Notes under the pieces: model-generated
Databases searched by the model: none
What the model saw: the letters and a program-made list of their open reading frames with translations, nothing else
Told to the model about the DNA's origin: nothing
In this document: positions 8,707 through 16,151 of the stretch, one piece after another
How positions within the stretch are numbered: position 1 is the first letter of the stretch
Layout of the letters: every line of letters starts with the position of its first letter
Position numbers and translations under genes: made by a program
Assembly (NCBI RefSeq): GCF_018598175.1
Contig: NZ_JAHESE010000043.1
Coordinates: forward strand, 1-47,389
DNA length: 47,389 nt
Source: Dawidia cretensis
GTDB lineage: Bacteria; Bacteroidota; Bacteroidia; Cytophagales; Cyclobacteriaceae
Direction: 5' to 3'

Positions 8707-11700
8707 TTAGAATGAAAGATTGACACCGAGGTTATAAGAACGTGCCGAGGGATAGGTGCCCCAGTCCATACCGGCCGAGCTATCGCCCTGGCCTTTGGCG
8801 TTGTCGCTTGTGGTCATTTCAGGGTCGAGCCCCTGGTAGCTGGTAACGGTGAGCAGGTTCGTACCGGAGACATAGATGCGCACGGACGACAAGCCGATCT
8901 TGCCCGCCACGGCGGCCGGCACCGTATAGCCTAGCTGCAGGTTCTTCAACCGTGTATACGAGCCGTCTTCCAGGAACCGGTCAGAGAAGACCGACGCGTT
9001 GTTACCGGACGCATCCCACGACGCCCGCGGATATTCGTTCGTAGAGCCGGGCCCCGTCCAGCGATGATCGACGTATCGCCGTGTCACATTGAAGGCGCGA
9101 TAGAATCCTTCGATATCGCGGTTCAACACCGAATAGATCTTTTGGCCATAGGCGCCCTGGAAGAACAGCGAGAAATCCCACTGTTTGTAGTTGAGCGCTA
9201 CGTTCAGGCCCGCCGTTACTTTTGGAATCGCGCTACCGGCGTGACGACGATCATCCGGATCAATGGTATTGCTGCCGTCCTGGTCTTTATACATGACGTC
9301 GCCGGGCTGAATGGTTGGTCCCTGGTAGGCGTGAGTAAAGATCTGGGTCTTGTCCTGGAAGATGCCTTCCGTTTCATAGAGGAAGAAAGAACCCACGGGG
9401 TGCCCCACCTCGTTGTAGATCAAATAATCAGACCCGATCTGACCGCGACGGATAGGCGGATCCATGGCCAGGATCTCATTGTATAATGTGGCCGCATTCG
9501 CGGAGATACTATAATGCAGGCCACCCACCGAATTACGATAGCTCATCGCCAACTCGAAGCCACGATTCAAAATCTTGCCATTGTTGACGACTGGAGCCGA
9601 CGCCGTGCCGGCAGAAGAAGCAATGGGCTGTGATACCAGCAGGTCGGATGTGATTTTGCGGAAATAGTCCAGCGACACCGCCAGCTTACCTTCCCAGATC
9701 TCTACATCTACCCCAGCGTTGAGCTGCTCGCTCGCTTCCCACTTCACGCCGCTGTTGCCCAGTACGGATGTGGCGTAACCATTTTGGTATACATTGCCCA
9801 AGGGATAATTGTAGCCCGACGTAATCATGTCGGTAAAGGGATAGTCGTTGATCTCCTGGTTGCCCACTTTGCCATAGCTCACGCGCCACAGCAAGCGGTC
9901 GATCAGATCGTTGTTTTCCAGAAAAGACTCTTTGTCCATACGCCAGCCAAGCGAGCCGGCGTAGAAATTGCCCCAGCGGTTATCGGGACCGAAGCGCGAG
10001 GAGCCGTCCCGACGAAGTGTCACACTCGCGAGGTACTTGTCTGCGTAGTCATAGTTTACCTTGCCAAAAAATGATTGCAGCGCGCTGCCGGTTTGACCTT
10101 CACTGTTCACGCGCTGGCCGAGACCGTTGCCCAGGTATACCAGGTTTGGGTTTTGATCGGGGAAGTCCTTCTCGCTGGCATTGAGGTAGTAGTTATCGCG
10201 CTTGATGGATTCGGCCCCTACCAGGATATTGAGGTTATGTGCACCGAGGGTGCGGGAATACGTCAGGAAGTTGCTATAGGTCATCGTCTGGTTGCGCTGA
10301 TCGGATACCGAGAGCTGGTTGATGCCGTTGATGCGGTCGCCGGTGCCCCACGTACGGTCGAAGCGCCGTTGGTTCTGTTTGCTATAGTCGACGCCGACGT
10401 TAGAGGTAAACTTCAGATCTTTCAGCAGGTCGATCTCTACAAAGAACTTTCCGAAGAGGCGATTGATGAGGCGCTCGTTATTGTTATAGGCCACCATGCC
10501 CACGGGGTTGTAGCCGTCGCCAAAGAACTGAAAGTCGTCAGGTTTGTCGACAAAGTCGCCGTTTGCGTCATAGATCGAAATGGCCGGTGTGCGGAAGAAG
10601 GCATAGCGAATGACGCTACCACCGTTGCCGCCGGCGCCATCGCCAGAGCTGCCAATGATATCGGTCTTCTCTTTGGACAGGTTTATGTTCACACCAGTAC
10701 GCAGCCAGGGCTTCACCTCGGTATTCAAATTGATGCGGCCGGAAATGCGGTCATAGTCGCTTCCTTTGATGATGCCCTCCTGACCGAAGTAGTTACCGGA
10801 TATGAAGTAGCTTGTCTTCCCATCTTTACCTGAAGCAGAAATACTGTGCGATTGGATCACACCTTTGCGCAGAATGGCATCGACCTGGTCTACATCCGGC
10901 AAGGTCGAGACCATCTCTTCCGGTATCAATTTCCGGAAGAAGAGCGGGTTTGTTTTGGTGGCGTTGTCATTAGTAGCGGCCTCGTTGTACAGGGTGACGT
11001 AATCCCGCGTGTTGGCCATGTCGATCAGGCGGCTGGGTTCCTGGAAGCCCACCTGACTACTTACCTGGATACGGGCGTCTTTAGACGTTCCGGCTTTGGT
11101 GGTAATGATCACCACACCGTTGGTGGCACGCGAACCATATACGGACGCAGCACCCGCATCTTTCAGTACCGAGATGTTTTCGACATCCTGCGACGACAGC
11201 GCACTGATGTCCATTGTCGGGACACCGTCTACGATATACAGCGGCGAATTACTGCTATTGATCGAGCCGGTACCCCGAATGCGTACCGACACACCTTCAC
11301 CGGGCGCGCCCGTATTCTGCGATACAACAACACCGGGCGCACGTCCCTGCAAGGCCTGGTCTATCCCGGGCACCGGCAGCCTGCCGATCAGATCGCCGGC
11401 AACTGTATTTACGGCGCCGGTGATCTTCTGCCGTTCTTCGACCATATAGCCCGTCACGACCACTTCAGAAAGCGTCCGCGTGTCGTCGGCTAAGACCACC
11501 TCGAATTGCGTCCGGCTGCCGATAAACACTTCGTTGGTGGCATATCCCACGAGTGAGAACACCAGTGTAGAATCTTGCAGCCCTGCCGGTAACGATATTG
11601 CAAACGCGCCCGTGGCATCGGTAAAGCTGCCGGTGCTGGTACCGCGTATATAGACACTTACACCGGGCAGCGACTCATTTTGCTCGCTCCGCACCGTTCC

Positions 11701-11778
11701 GCGAAGTGTCGTCTGCGCGTAACTGCAGACTATACCCGTAAACATTGCCAGAAAAAGTAACCAATATTTATTCCGCAT
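8707..11778 (-). CDS. SusC-family TonB-dependent outer-membrane transporter
   Basis: A complete 1023-residue SusC protein starting at the ATG at 11778, which opens a normal signal peptide (MRNKYWLLFLAMFTGIVCSYAQ); the ATG at 11796 would add six residues before it. Order: signal peptide (1-22), carboxypeptidase-D-regulatory-like domain (about 25-105, LRGTVRSEQNESLPGVSVYI), plug (EVVVTGYMVEERQKITGAV through LQGRAPGVVV, PLYIVDGVPTM, VLKDAGAASVYGSRATNGVV) and barrel ending in YNLGVNLSF. There is no N-terminal STN domain, so signalling through an anti-sigma factor is unlikely and the nearby hybrid two-component system is the obvious regulator. It follows the 577-residue gene by 21 bases and precedes its SusD by 12. 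Confidence 0.95.
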   Translation of the reverse strand: MRNKYWLLFLAMFTGIVCSYAQTTLRGTVRSEQNESLPGVSVYIRGTSTGSFTDATGAFAISLPAGLQDSTLVFSLVGYATNEVFIGSRTQFEVVLADDTRTLSEVVVTGYMVEERQKITGAVNTVAGDLIGRLPVPGIDQALQGRAPGVVVSQNTGAPGEGVSVRIRGTGSINSSNSPLYIVDGVPTMDISALSSQDVENISVLKDAGAASVYGSRATNGVVIITTKAGTSKDARIQVSSQVGFQEPSRLIDMANTRDYVTLYNEAATNDNATKTNPLFFRKLIPEEMVSTLPDVDQVDAILRKGVIQSHSISASGKDGKTSYFISGNYFGQEGIIKGSDYDRISGRINLNTEVKPWLRTGVNINLSKEKTDIIGSSGDGAGGNGGSVIRYAFFRTPAISIYDANGDFVDKPDDFQFFGDGYNPVGMVAYNNNERLINRLFGKFFVEIDLLKDLKFTSNVGVDYSKQNQRRFDRTWGTGDRINGINQLSVSDQRNQTMTYSNFLTYSRTLGAHNLNILVGAESIKRDNYYLNASEKDFPDQNPNLVYLGNGLGQRVNSEGQTGSALQSFFGKVNYDYADKYLASVTLRRDGSSRFGPDNRWGNFYAGSLGWRMDKESFLENNDLIDRLLWRVSYGKVGNQEINDYPFTDMITSGYNYPLGNVYQNGYATSVLGNSGVKWEASEQLNAGVDVEIWEGKLAVSLDYFRKITSDLLVSQPIASSAGTASAPVVNNGKILNRGFELAMSYRNSVGGLHYSISANAATLYNEILAMDPPIRRGQIGSDYLIYNEVGHPVGSFFLYETEGIFQDKTQIFTHAYQGPTIQPGDVMYKDQDGSNTIDPDDRRHAGSAIPKVTAGLNVALNYKQWDFSLFFQGAYGQKIYSVLNRDIEGFYRAFNVTRRYVDHRWTGPGSTNEYPRASWDASGNNASVFSDRFLEDGSYTRLKNLQLGYTVPAAVAGKIGLSSVRIYVSGTNLLTVTSYQGLDPEMTTSDNAKGQGDSSAGMDWGTYPSARSYNLGVNLSF

Positions 11779-11799
11779 AAAATATAGAGTAAGCATGGG

Positions 11800-13533
11800 T
11801 TAAGGTTGTTGATGATCGGGCGCTGTATAGGCGACGGGCTGTTTGCCCACCGAGTATATACTTCCATCCTGCTGTACCTTGCTACCCGCCGGCAGTACCA
11901 CAATGAGCCGGGCCGCCTTCGGGGGTATAGCAAAGATTTGGTCTGCCTGTATGTTGGCCGCCAGCACCTCTTGCGTCAGCGCGTCGTACAGGTCTACGGG
12001 CTCGCGTTTATCGTAATAAAACACGACGTCTTTTGCCGAATCGTATGGATTGTAATACAGGTATGTGGGGTAGCCATCTTGCTGGTAGAAATCTGTAGCA
12101 TTACAATCCAATTGTAAAATGCCATCCACGTTCGTCTTGCGGATGATGGCGCCATAGATGCCTACCTGTGCTGAGCTATACAGGCTCAGCATGGACACTT
12201 CCGGTTGTCCTTTTATCCATTTGGGACCGTCGCCAAGTGCTACGGGCTGTACATCCTTGAGGCGCTCGTTGCCATAGTCATCGGCTTTGCGAATGCCTTC
12301 GTAGGCAATGACATTTTTTGATATATCTTTTTGGCCGGGCAGCCACTGGTGCGCGTCGTCGATCTCGTATGGATAGCACAGGCGCGCGGCGTTGGCGGTG
12401 TTGAGCATCCACTTGCCAATCGCAGTGGCATACCGGCTGTCATACTTTGTCAACGGCACCAACGGCCAGGCCATGGCAAAGGAGTTCATCAGAAACGCAT
12501 AACCACCGCCATCGATGATGTTTCCCTGCAACCCGTGCACATCATAGTTACCCCAGCGTTCCGCCACGACGCCCCAGCCCTTGCGGCCGTTGTCGGCGAC
12601 GCAACCGTCGAAGGTCCAGTCGAGTATTTTGCCGACGTCGTACTGCGTACCGTGCTCGGCGTTGAGCCTGGCCGCGACGTAGGCGCCAAACGGCATAAAA
12701 ATTTCGTAGAAGCGGCTCTCGGGTAGTTTCACCAGCGCATCCATGGCTGACCTGGCGCCTGCCAGGTAGCGTGGGTCGCCAAACTTTTGATAGGCGCAGT
12801 ATAATACATAGGCATGGCCCGCGGCAGCGTCCTGCTGGTACGGTATGTGATTGCGCATGCCGGTCATCTTGGCATAGTCGAAGTATGAATAGTCGTAGTT
12901 GCCGTGCAGGACGGAGTCCGCTTTATAGAACTGCTCGGCAATGATGTGTTGCAGGCTGTCGGCACGGGGTACGTTGGGAAACTGGTCACACACGGCATAA
13001 TACAGCATGTTGGGAAATACGTCGTACCACCAATCGCGGCCGTATCCTCCACCCAACATCGCCACGGCGGGGTTGGTGTTGTTCATCATGATATTCCAGC
13101 CGTTGTCGTTGTTAAAGTAGGCCTGCAACATCCGCACGTAGTTCATACCGTCTTGCTTTGTCTTATCGATCCCTACCAGGCCGGCGCCGAGGATCGCACC
13201 CATGGTGTTGAGAGCTTCGTGAAACTCGGCGTTACCACGGGGTCCCTGGCGTACGTCGCCGATCACGGTAAACATGCCAAAAGCGGTCTGCTTCAGGTTA
13301 TGACGCGCGCTGTCGATCCAGATAAACGGCAGATACTGCCCTTGGAGCGTACGGTTAAAAACGTACTGGTCGAAGTTGTGCGCCTTCTCATACCAGTCCA
13401 GCATTTTATAGGGCTCCGGCCGGTCGGGCATGGCGGCAATGCGCGTCACGGACTGTTGCGGAACAGGTGTATGCCTGGGACCGCACGCGGCCAGGAGCAG
13501 GACAACAACAAAAAGCAGTGTATAACGAATCAT
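11800..13533 (-). CDS. Lipoprotein of unknown, probably enzymatic family (paralogue of the 4212-6017 product)
   Basis: A 577-residue lipoprotein (MIRYTLLFVVVLLLAAC, Cys17). It shares most of its length with the 601-residue protein at 4212-6017; conserved blocks include KMLDWYEKAHNFDQYVFN, QYLPFIWID, LVGIDKTKQDGMNYV, YGRDWWYDVFPNMLYY, QQDAAAGHAYVLYCAYQKFG, YDVGKILDWTFDG, GWGVVAERWGNYDVHGLQG, GGYAFLMNSFAM and WMLNTANAARLCYP. The pattern suggests a helical-toroid enzyme with a small C-terminal beta domain (VVFYYDKREPVDLYDA). It ends cleanly soon after the shared LPAG motif, unlike its paralogue. Its ATG overlaps the MFS stop in an ATGA junction, so the two are translationally coupled. Context (GH130, MFS, SusCD, LamG lipoprotein) suggests it acts on the surface glycan before import. 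No catalytic residues can be named with confidence. Confidence 0.8.
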   Translation of the reverse strand: MIRYTLLFVVVLLLAACGPRHTPVPQQSVTRIAAMPDRPEPYKMLDWYEKAHNFDQYVFNRTLQGQYLPFIWIDSARHNLKQTAFGMFTVIGDVRQGPRGNAEFHEALNTMGAILGAGLVGIDKTKQDGMNYVRMLQAYFNNDNGWNIMMNNTNPAVAMLGGGYGRDWWYDVFPNMLYYAVCDQFPNVPRADSLQHIIAEQFYKADSVLHGNYDYSYFDYAKMTGMRNHIPYQQDAAAGHAYVLYCAYQKFGDPRYLAGARSAMDALVKLPESRFYEIFMPFGAYVAARLNAEHGTQYDVGKILDWTFDGCVADNGRKGWGVVAERWGNYDVHGLQGNIIDGGGYAFLMNSFAMAWPLVPLTKYDSRYATAIGKWMLNTANAARLCYPYEIDDAHQWLPGQKDISKNVIAYEGIRKADDYGNERLKDVQPVALGDGPKWIKGQPEVSMLSLYSSAQVGIYGAIIRKTNVDGILQLDCNATDFYQQDGYPTYLYYNPYDSAKDVVFYYDKREPVDLYDALTQEVLAANIQADQIFAIPPKAARLIVVLPAGSKVQQDGSIYSVGKQPVAYTAPDHQQP

Positions 13534-14852
13534 TTGTCTAAGCGATTACATTCACGAATTATATGGCGCGCCACTGGTATGGAGGCCAACTGCATGACGG
13601 CGATGACGATGAGCGAGTATTTCAGTGCAAATTCTTCGGAAACGTACGAGGCCAGTACGATGAACAGTCCCAGGCCGAAGAGACGCCCCAGAAAAAGACC
13701 GAACTCATGATTAAAGATGTAGGCGAACTCGTTACGCCCTTCGATCTTCGACACGACGTCGATGACGCGCATTTGGATGGGGAAGTAGGCGATGTCGTGC
13801 AGCGGCTGGAACAATACCTTGCAGAGCACAAAGAGGATCACTCCGAGGGCGGAGAAGAGCAAGCCGTTGGCGAGGGTACCCACGAAAAATATCGCCAGCC
13901 CGATGGTCAGTATAAAGATGCGATGTTTTGGACCGGTAAAGCGACCGAGGAAATACAGCATAAACGCTGTGACCACGCCACTGATGGCCTGCACGGTGCC
14001 GAGCGAGCCTTCGTTGCCGACAAGCCGCATGACCAGGATGGCGGGCGCAGTGACCAGATACCCCTGTACCAGGCCTTTCAGGCTCGCGAGGCCCAGCATC
14101 TTCTTCCACAGCAGGTGAAAGCGGAAGTATAAAAAGCGCGGCTGCGTCGGGGTGCGAAATTTCTCCCGCTGAATGACGGCACTGGAAAGGATCGTGAGGA
14201 TAAATACCACGATTGTTACGACCTGGTAGGCACGGGTGATGTTACCGTTGAACCATGCTGCGCGCTCGGCGTGTGCGATGTATGCGCCGACGGCGAAAGG
14301 TACTAGGATGAAGGTGAGCGTATAAAAAAACGTTTCCAGTCCATAATAATAATTGCGATTGCCATCGTTCGTCGTGGCAAGCGCGAGATAGTCGCGGTTG
14401 GCCCAGAAGAAACCGAAGGAGCAGCCCATCAGGATTCCGGCCAGGCCCACGCCTGCGGGCGACAGGTTTTCCAATGTCATCATGACGAGCATCGACAACC
14501 CACTCAGCAACATGCCGAAGCTGTACAGGTAGGCAATCTTTACGCGGTTCAACAGAAAACCGTTGACGAGAAAGGTGAGCGGGATGCCGGCGTATACCGT
14601 GAGCTGGTACAACGCCACGATAGTCGGGTCGTTGGAGCTCCGCATGATATAGGCGCCGACAAAGATCTCGATGACCGGCAGCACAAAGGCATAGATCATG
14701 TTGGTGACGAGCAGTACGCGCATGTCGCGCGGCATGCTGAGAAAGAATCGATATTCGTTGCCGGGGTGCAGGATCAACTCTACCAGGCTCACGCGGCGCT
14801 GTGCCGGCACCGCGACGCCGGGCAGCTCTATCTCAGAGGATATTTTTTCCAT
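13530..14852 (-). CDS. MFS-type inner-membrane transporter, probable oligosaccharide importer
   Basis: A 440-residue, very hydrophobic protein with about 12 predicted membrane spans and a long soluble N-terminus (about 40 residues, SSEIELPGVAVPAQRR). Spans are seen in two groups of about six (first from VTNMIYAFVLPVIEIFVGAY, second from YLVTAPAILVMRLVG) with a central charged linker (IQREKFRTPTQPRF), the usual MFS plan. Its start overlaps the GH130 gene by 20 bases and its end overlaps the 577-residue gene by 4, so it sits in a coupled cluster. In GH130 loci such a permease typically moves the disaccharide or oligosaccharide into the cytoplasm, where GH130 works. The substrate is inferred, not seen. 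Confidence 0.88.
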   Translation of the reverse strand: MEKISSEIELPGVAVPAQRRVSLVELILHPGNEYRFFLSMPRDMRVLLVTNMIYAFVLPVIEIFVGAYIMRSSNDPTIVALYQLTVYAGIPLTFLVNGFLLNRVKIAYLYSFGMLLSGLSMLVMMTLENLSPAGVGLAGILMGCSFGFFWANRDYLALATTNDGNRNYYYGLETFFYTLTFILVPFAVGAYIAHAERAAWFNGNITRAYQVVTIVVFILTILSSAVIQREKFRTPTQPRFLYFRFHLLWKKMLGLASLKGLVQGYLVTAPAILVMRLVGNEGSLGTVQAISGVVTAFMLYFLGRFTGPKHRIFILTIGLAIFFVGTLANGLLFSALGVILFVLCKVLFQPLHDIAYFPIQMRVIDVVSKIEGRNEFAYIFNHEFGLFLGRLFGLGLFIVLASYVSEEFALKYSLIVIAVMQLASIPVARHIIRECNRLDK

Positions 14853-15906
14853 GATAACTCGTTTGTTTTAGCGTATCCAGAATCGAGGAGATCGACAAAG
14901 TGGCGCCGCAGATCACCTCGTCGCTGGCGCCATAGTATAGATAGATCGTGTCGCCTTCCACGTGGTGGCCATTGGTAAACACCACATTGCCAAAGAAGCC
15001 GGTGCGCTCGTAGGGGGCCGTCGGCTCCACCAGCGGCTGTTCGCTGCGGGCCAATACACGCGAAGGATCTTCCAGGTCCAGCAGCAGTGCGCCCAGGCAG
15101 TAGCGGTGCTCACTGTTGGCCCCGTGATATATTTCCAGCCAGCCGTCCTCGGTTTTGATCGGCGCCGCGCCCGCTCCTACCCGCGCGCTGTCCCACAGGC
15201 TCGGACGGGTGGTGGCGATACACCGGTGGTTGCCCCAGTGAATGAGATCGGGCGACTCCGCCAGCCAGATATAGTTGCCGCCGAGCTGTGGACTGCTGGG
15301 GCGGTGCAATGCGTAATACTTGTCGCCGATCTTGTCTTCGAAAATGGCGCAGTCTTTATTGTGCGGCGGAAAGATCATACCCCGGCGGTCGAAATGTTTC
15401 CAATCTTGTGTTTGCATCAGACCGACCCCAACACCCAGGGAAGAGACTTCAGTATACGTGAGGTGATAGGTCTGGCCGATGCGCGTTACACGACAGTCTT
15501 CGATACCATACGCTTCCAGCGGGCCTTCGCCGAAGATCGGCGCATAGCCTTCGGGCTCGTAGAACCGCACGCCATCGTCGCTGCACACCAGGCGCAGGTG
15601 TGAAAGGGTGGTGAGATAGTCCTTGCCCTGGTAGTGGATAACGCGGGGGTCTGAGAAATCCAGCGCGGGGTCGGACTTGTCGAACGTGCGGATTTCGATG
15701 CGTCCGTCGGCATTGTACACCGGGAAGCTTACTTTGCCGAATTCTTGTACAGGCATTTCCGCCACCCGCAACAACAGCCACAATTTCCCTTCGTATGTAA
15801 ATACGCCTGGATTGAGCAGGCACTCTATCCTCATCCCCGCCATGCTGGGCTTCAGGTCCTGGGGCCGGAGCAGCGGATTTTGTGAAAGTCTCTTCGCGAT
15901 GTCCAT
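14833..15906 (-). CDS. GH130-family beta-mannoside phosphorylase or mannosidase
   Basis: A 357-residue protein with no signal peptide, so cytoplasmic. I use the ATG at 15906; an in-frame GTG at 15915 is the only upstream alternative. GH130 features seen are a five-bladed-propeller layout with repeated blade motifs, ECLLNPGVFTYEGKLWLLLRVAE near residues 28-50, SDPRVIHYQGKDYLTTLSHLRL, GIEDCRVT with the expected catalytic Asp137, GVGVGLMQTQDW, HRPSSPQLGGNYIW, and ARVGAGAAPIKTEDGWLEIYHG. Known GH130 members phosphorolyse beta-1,4- or beta-1,2-mannosides (releasing mannose-1-phosphate) or hydrolyse beta-1,2-mannosides; I cannot assign the subfamily or say whether all phosphate-binding residues are present. 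It is the first gene of the leftward PUL operon and overlaps the MFS gene by 20 bases. Confidence 0.92.
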   Translation of the reverse strand: MDIAKRLSQNPLLRPQDLKPSMAGMRIECLLNPGVFTYEGKLWLLLRVAEMPVQEFGKVSFPVYNADGRIEIRTFDKSDPALDFSDPRVIHYQGKDYLTTLSHLRLVCSDDGVRFYEPEGYAPIFGEGPLEAYGIEDCRVTRIGQTYHLTYTEVSSLGVGVGLMQTQDWKHFDRRGMIFPPHNKDCAIFEDKIGDKYYALHRPSSPQLGGNYIWLAESPDLIHWGNHRCIATTRPSLWDSARVGAGAAPIKTEDGWLEIYHGANSEHRYCLGALLLDLEDPSRVLARSEQPLVEPTAPYERTGFFGNVVFTNGHHVEGDTIYLYYGASDEVICGATLSISSILDTLKQTSYHGKNIL

Positions 15907-16046
15907 CTTCTGCACATAGTTGGTTTAGTCGCCTCCCGATCCGTGGATGCAGAAAACGTTTGCAAATGTTCCCAGAAATCGTGTGCAGGGCGTCCACTAT
16001 CTTTTTTATTCCGTACGCCAGGTTGGAAAAAAAGCGTGATCCGAGA

Positions 16047-16086
16047 ACCGGGTGGACAAAAAAGTACCGGGTGGACAACATTGTCC
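16047..16086. promoter_or_regulatory. Paired direct repeat with inverted arm between the GH130 and HTCS genes
   Basis: The 245-base divergent gap between the GH130 start (15906) and the regulator start (16152) holds two exact copies of ACCGGGTGGACAA, at 16047-16059 and 16066-16078 (19-base spacing). The second copy runs into an inverted repeat GGACAA-CA-TTGTCC at 16073-16086. Two related GTTTGCAAA sequences flank this, at 15958-15966 and as the perfect palindrome GTTTGCAAAC at 16116-16125. Placement suggests operator sites for the divergent regulator, by inference from layout only. Confidence 0.5.
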
Positions 16087-16088
16087 GG

Positions 16089-16116
16089 TTTGTGATCGCG
16101 GGATTGCTTAGGTTTG
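16089..16116 (+). promoter_or_regulatory. Candidate promoter for the hybrid two-component regulator
   Basis: TAGGTTTG at 16109-16116 fits the Bacteroidota -7 box TANNTTTG, and TTTG at 16089-16092 could serve as the -33 element, though the 16-base gap is shorter than the usual 19-21. It would start transcription about 30 bases before the ATG at 16152. It lies just downstream of the paired repeats. Confidence 0.4.
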
Positions 16117-16151
16117 TTTGCAAACGATTGATCGACGAGGGATCGCGGATT

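Noticed and set aside
4212-13533. Naming the 577/601-residue proteins as a known glycoside hydrolase (for example GH144-type or a glucoamylase-like fold)
   Set aside because: I could not find the defining motifs of any family I know; only the general helical-toroid impression and PUL context remain.
15882-16151. 90-codon N-terminal extension of the HTCS gene
   Set aside because: It would precede a good signal peptide, contains the operator-like repeats and overlaps the GH130 start; its translation looks random.
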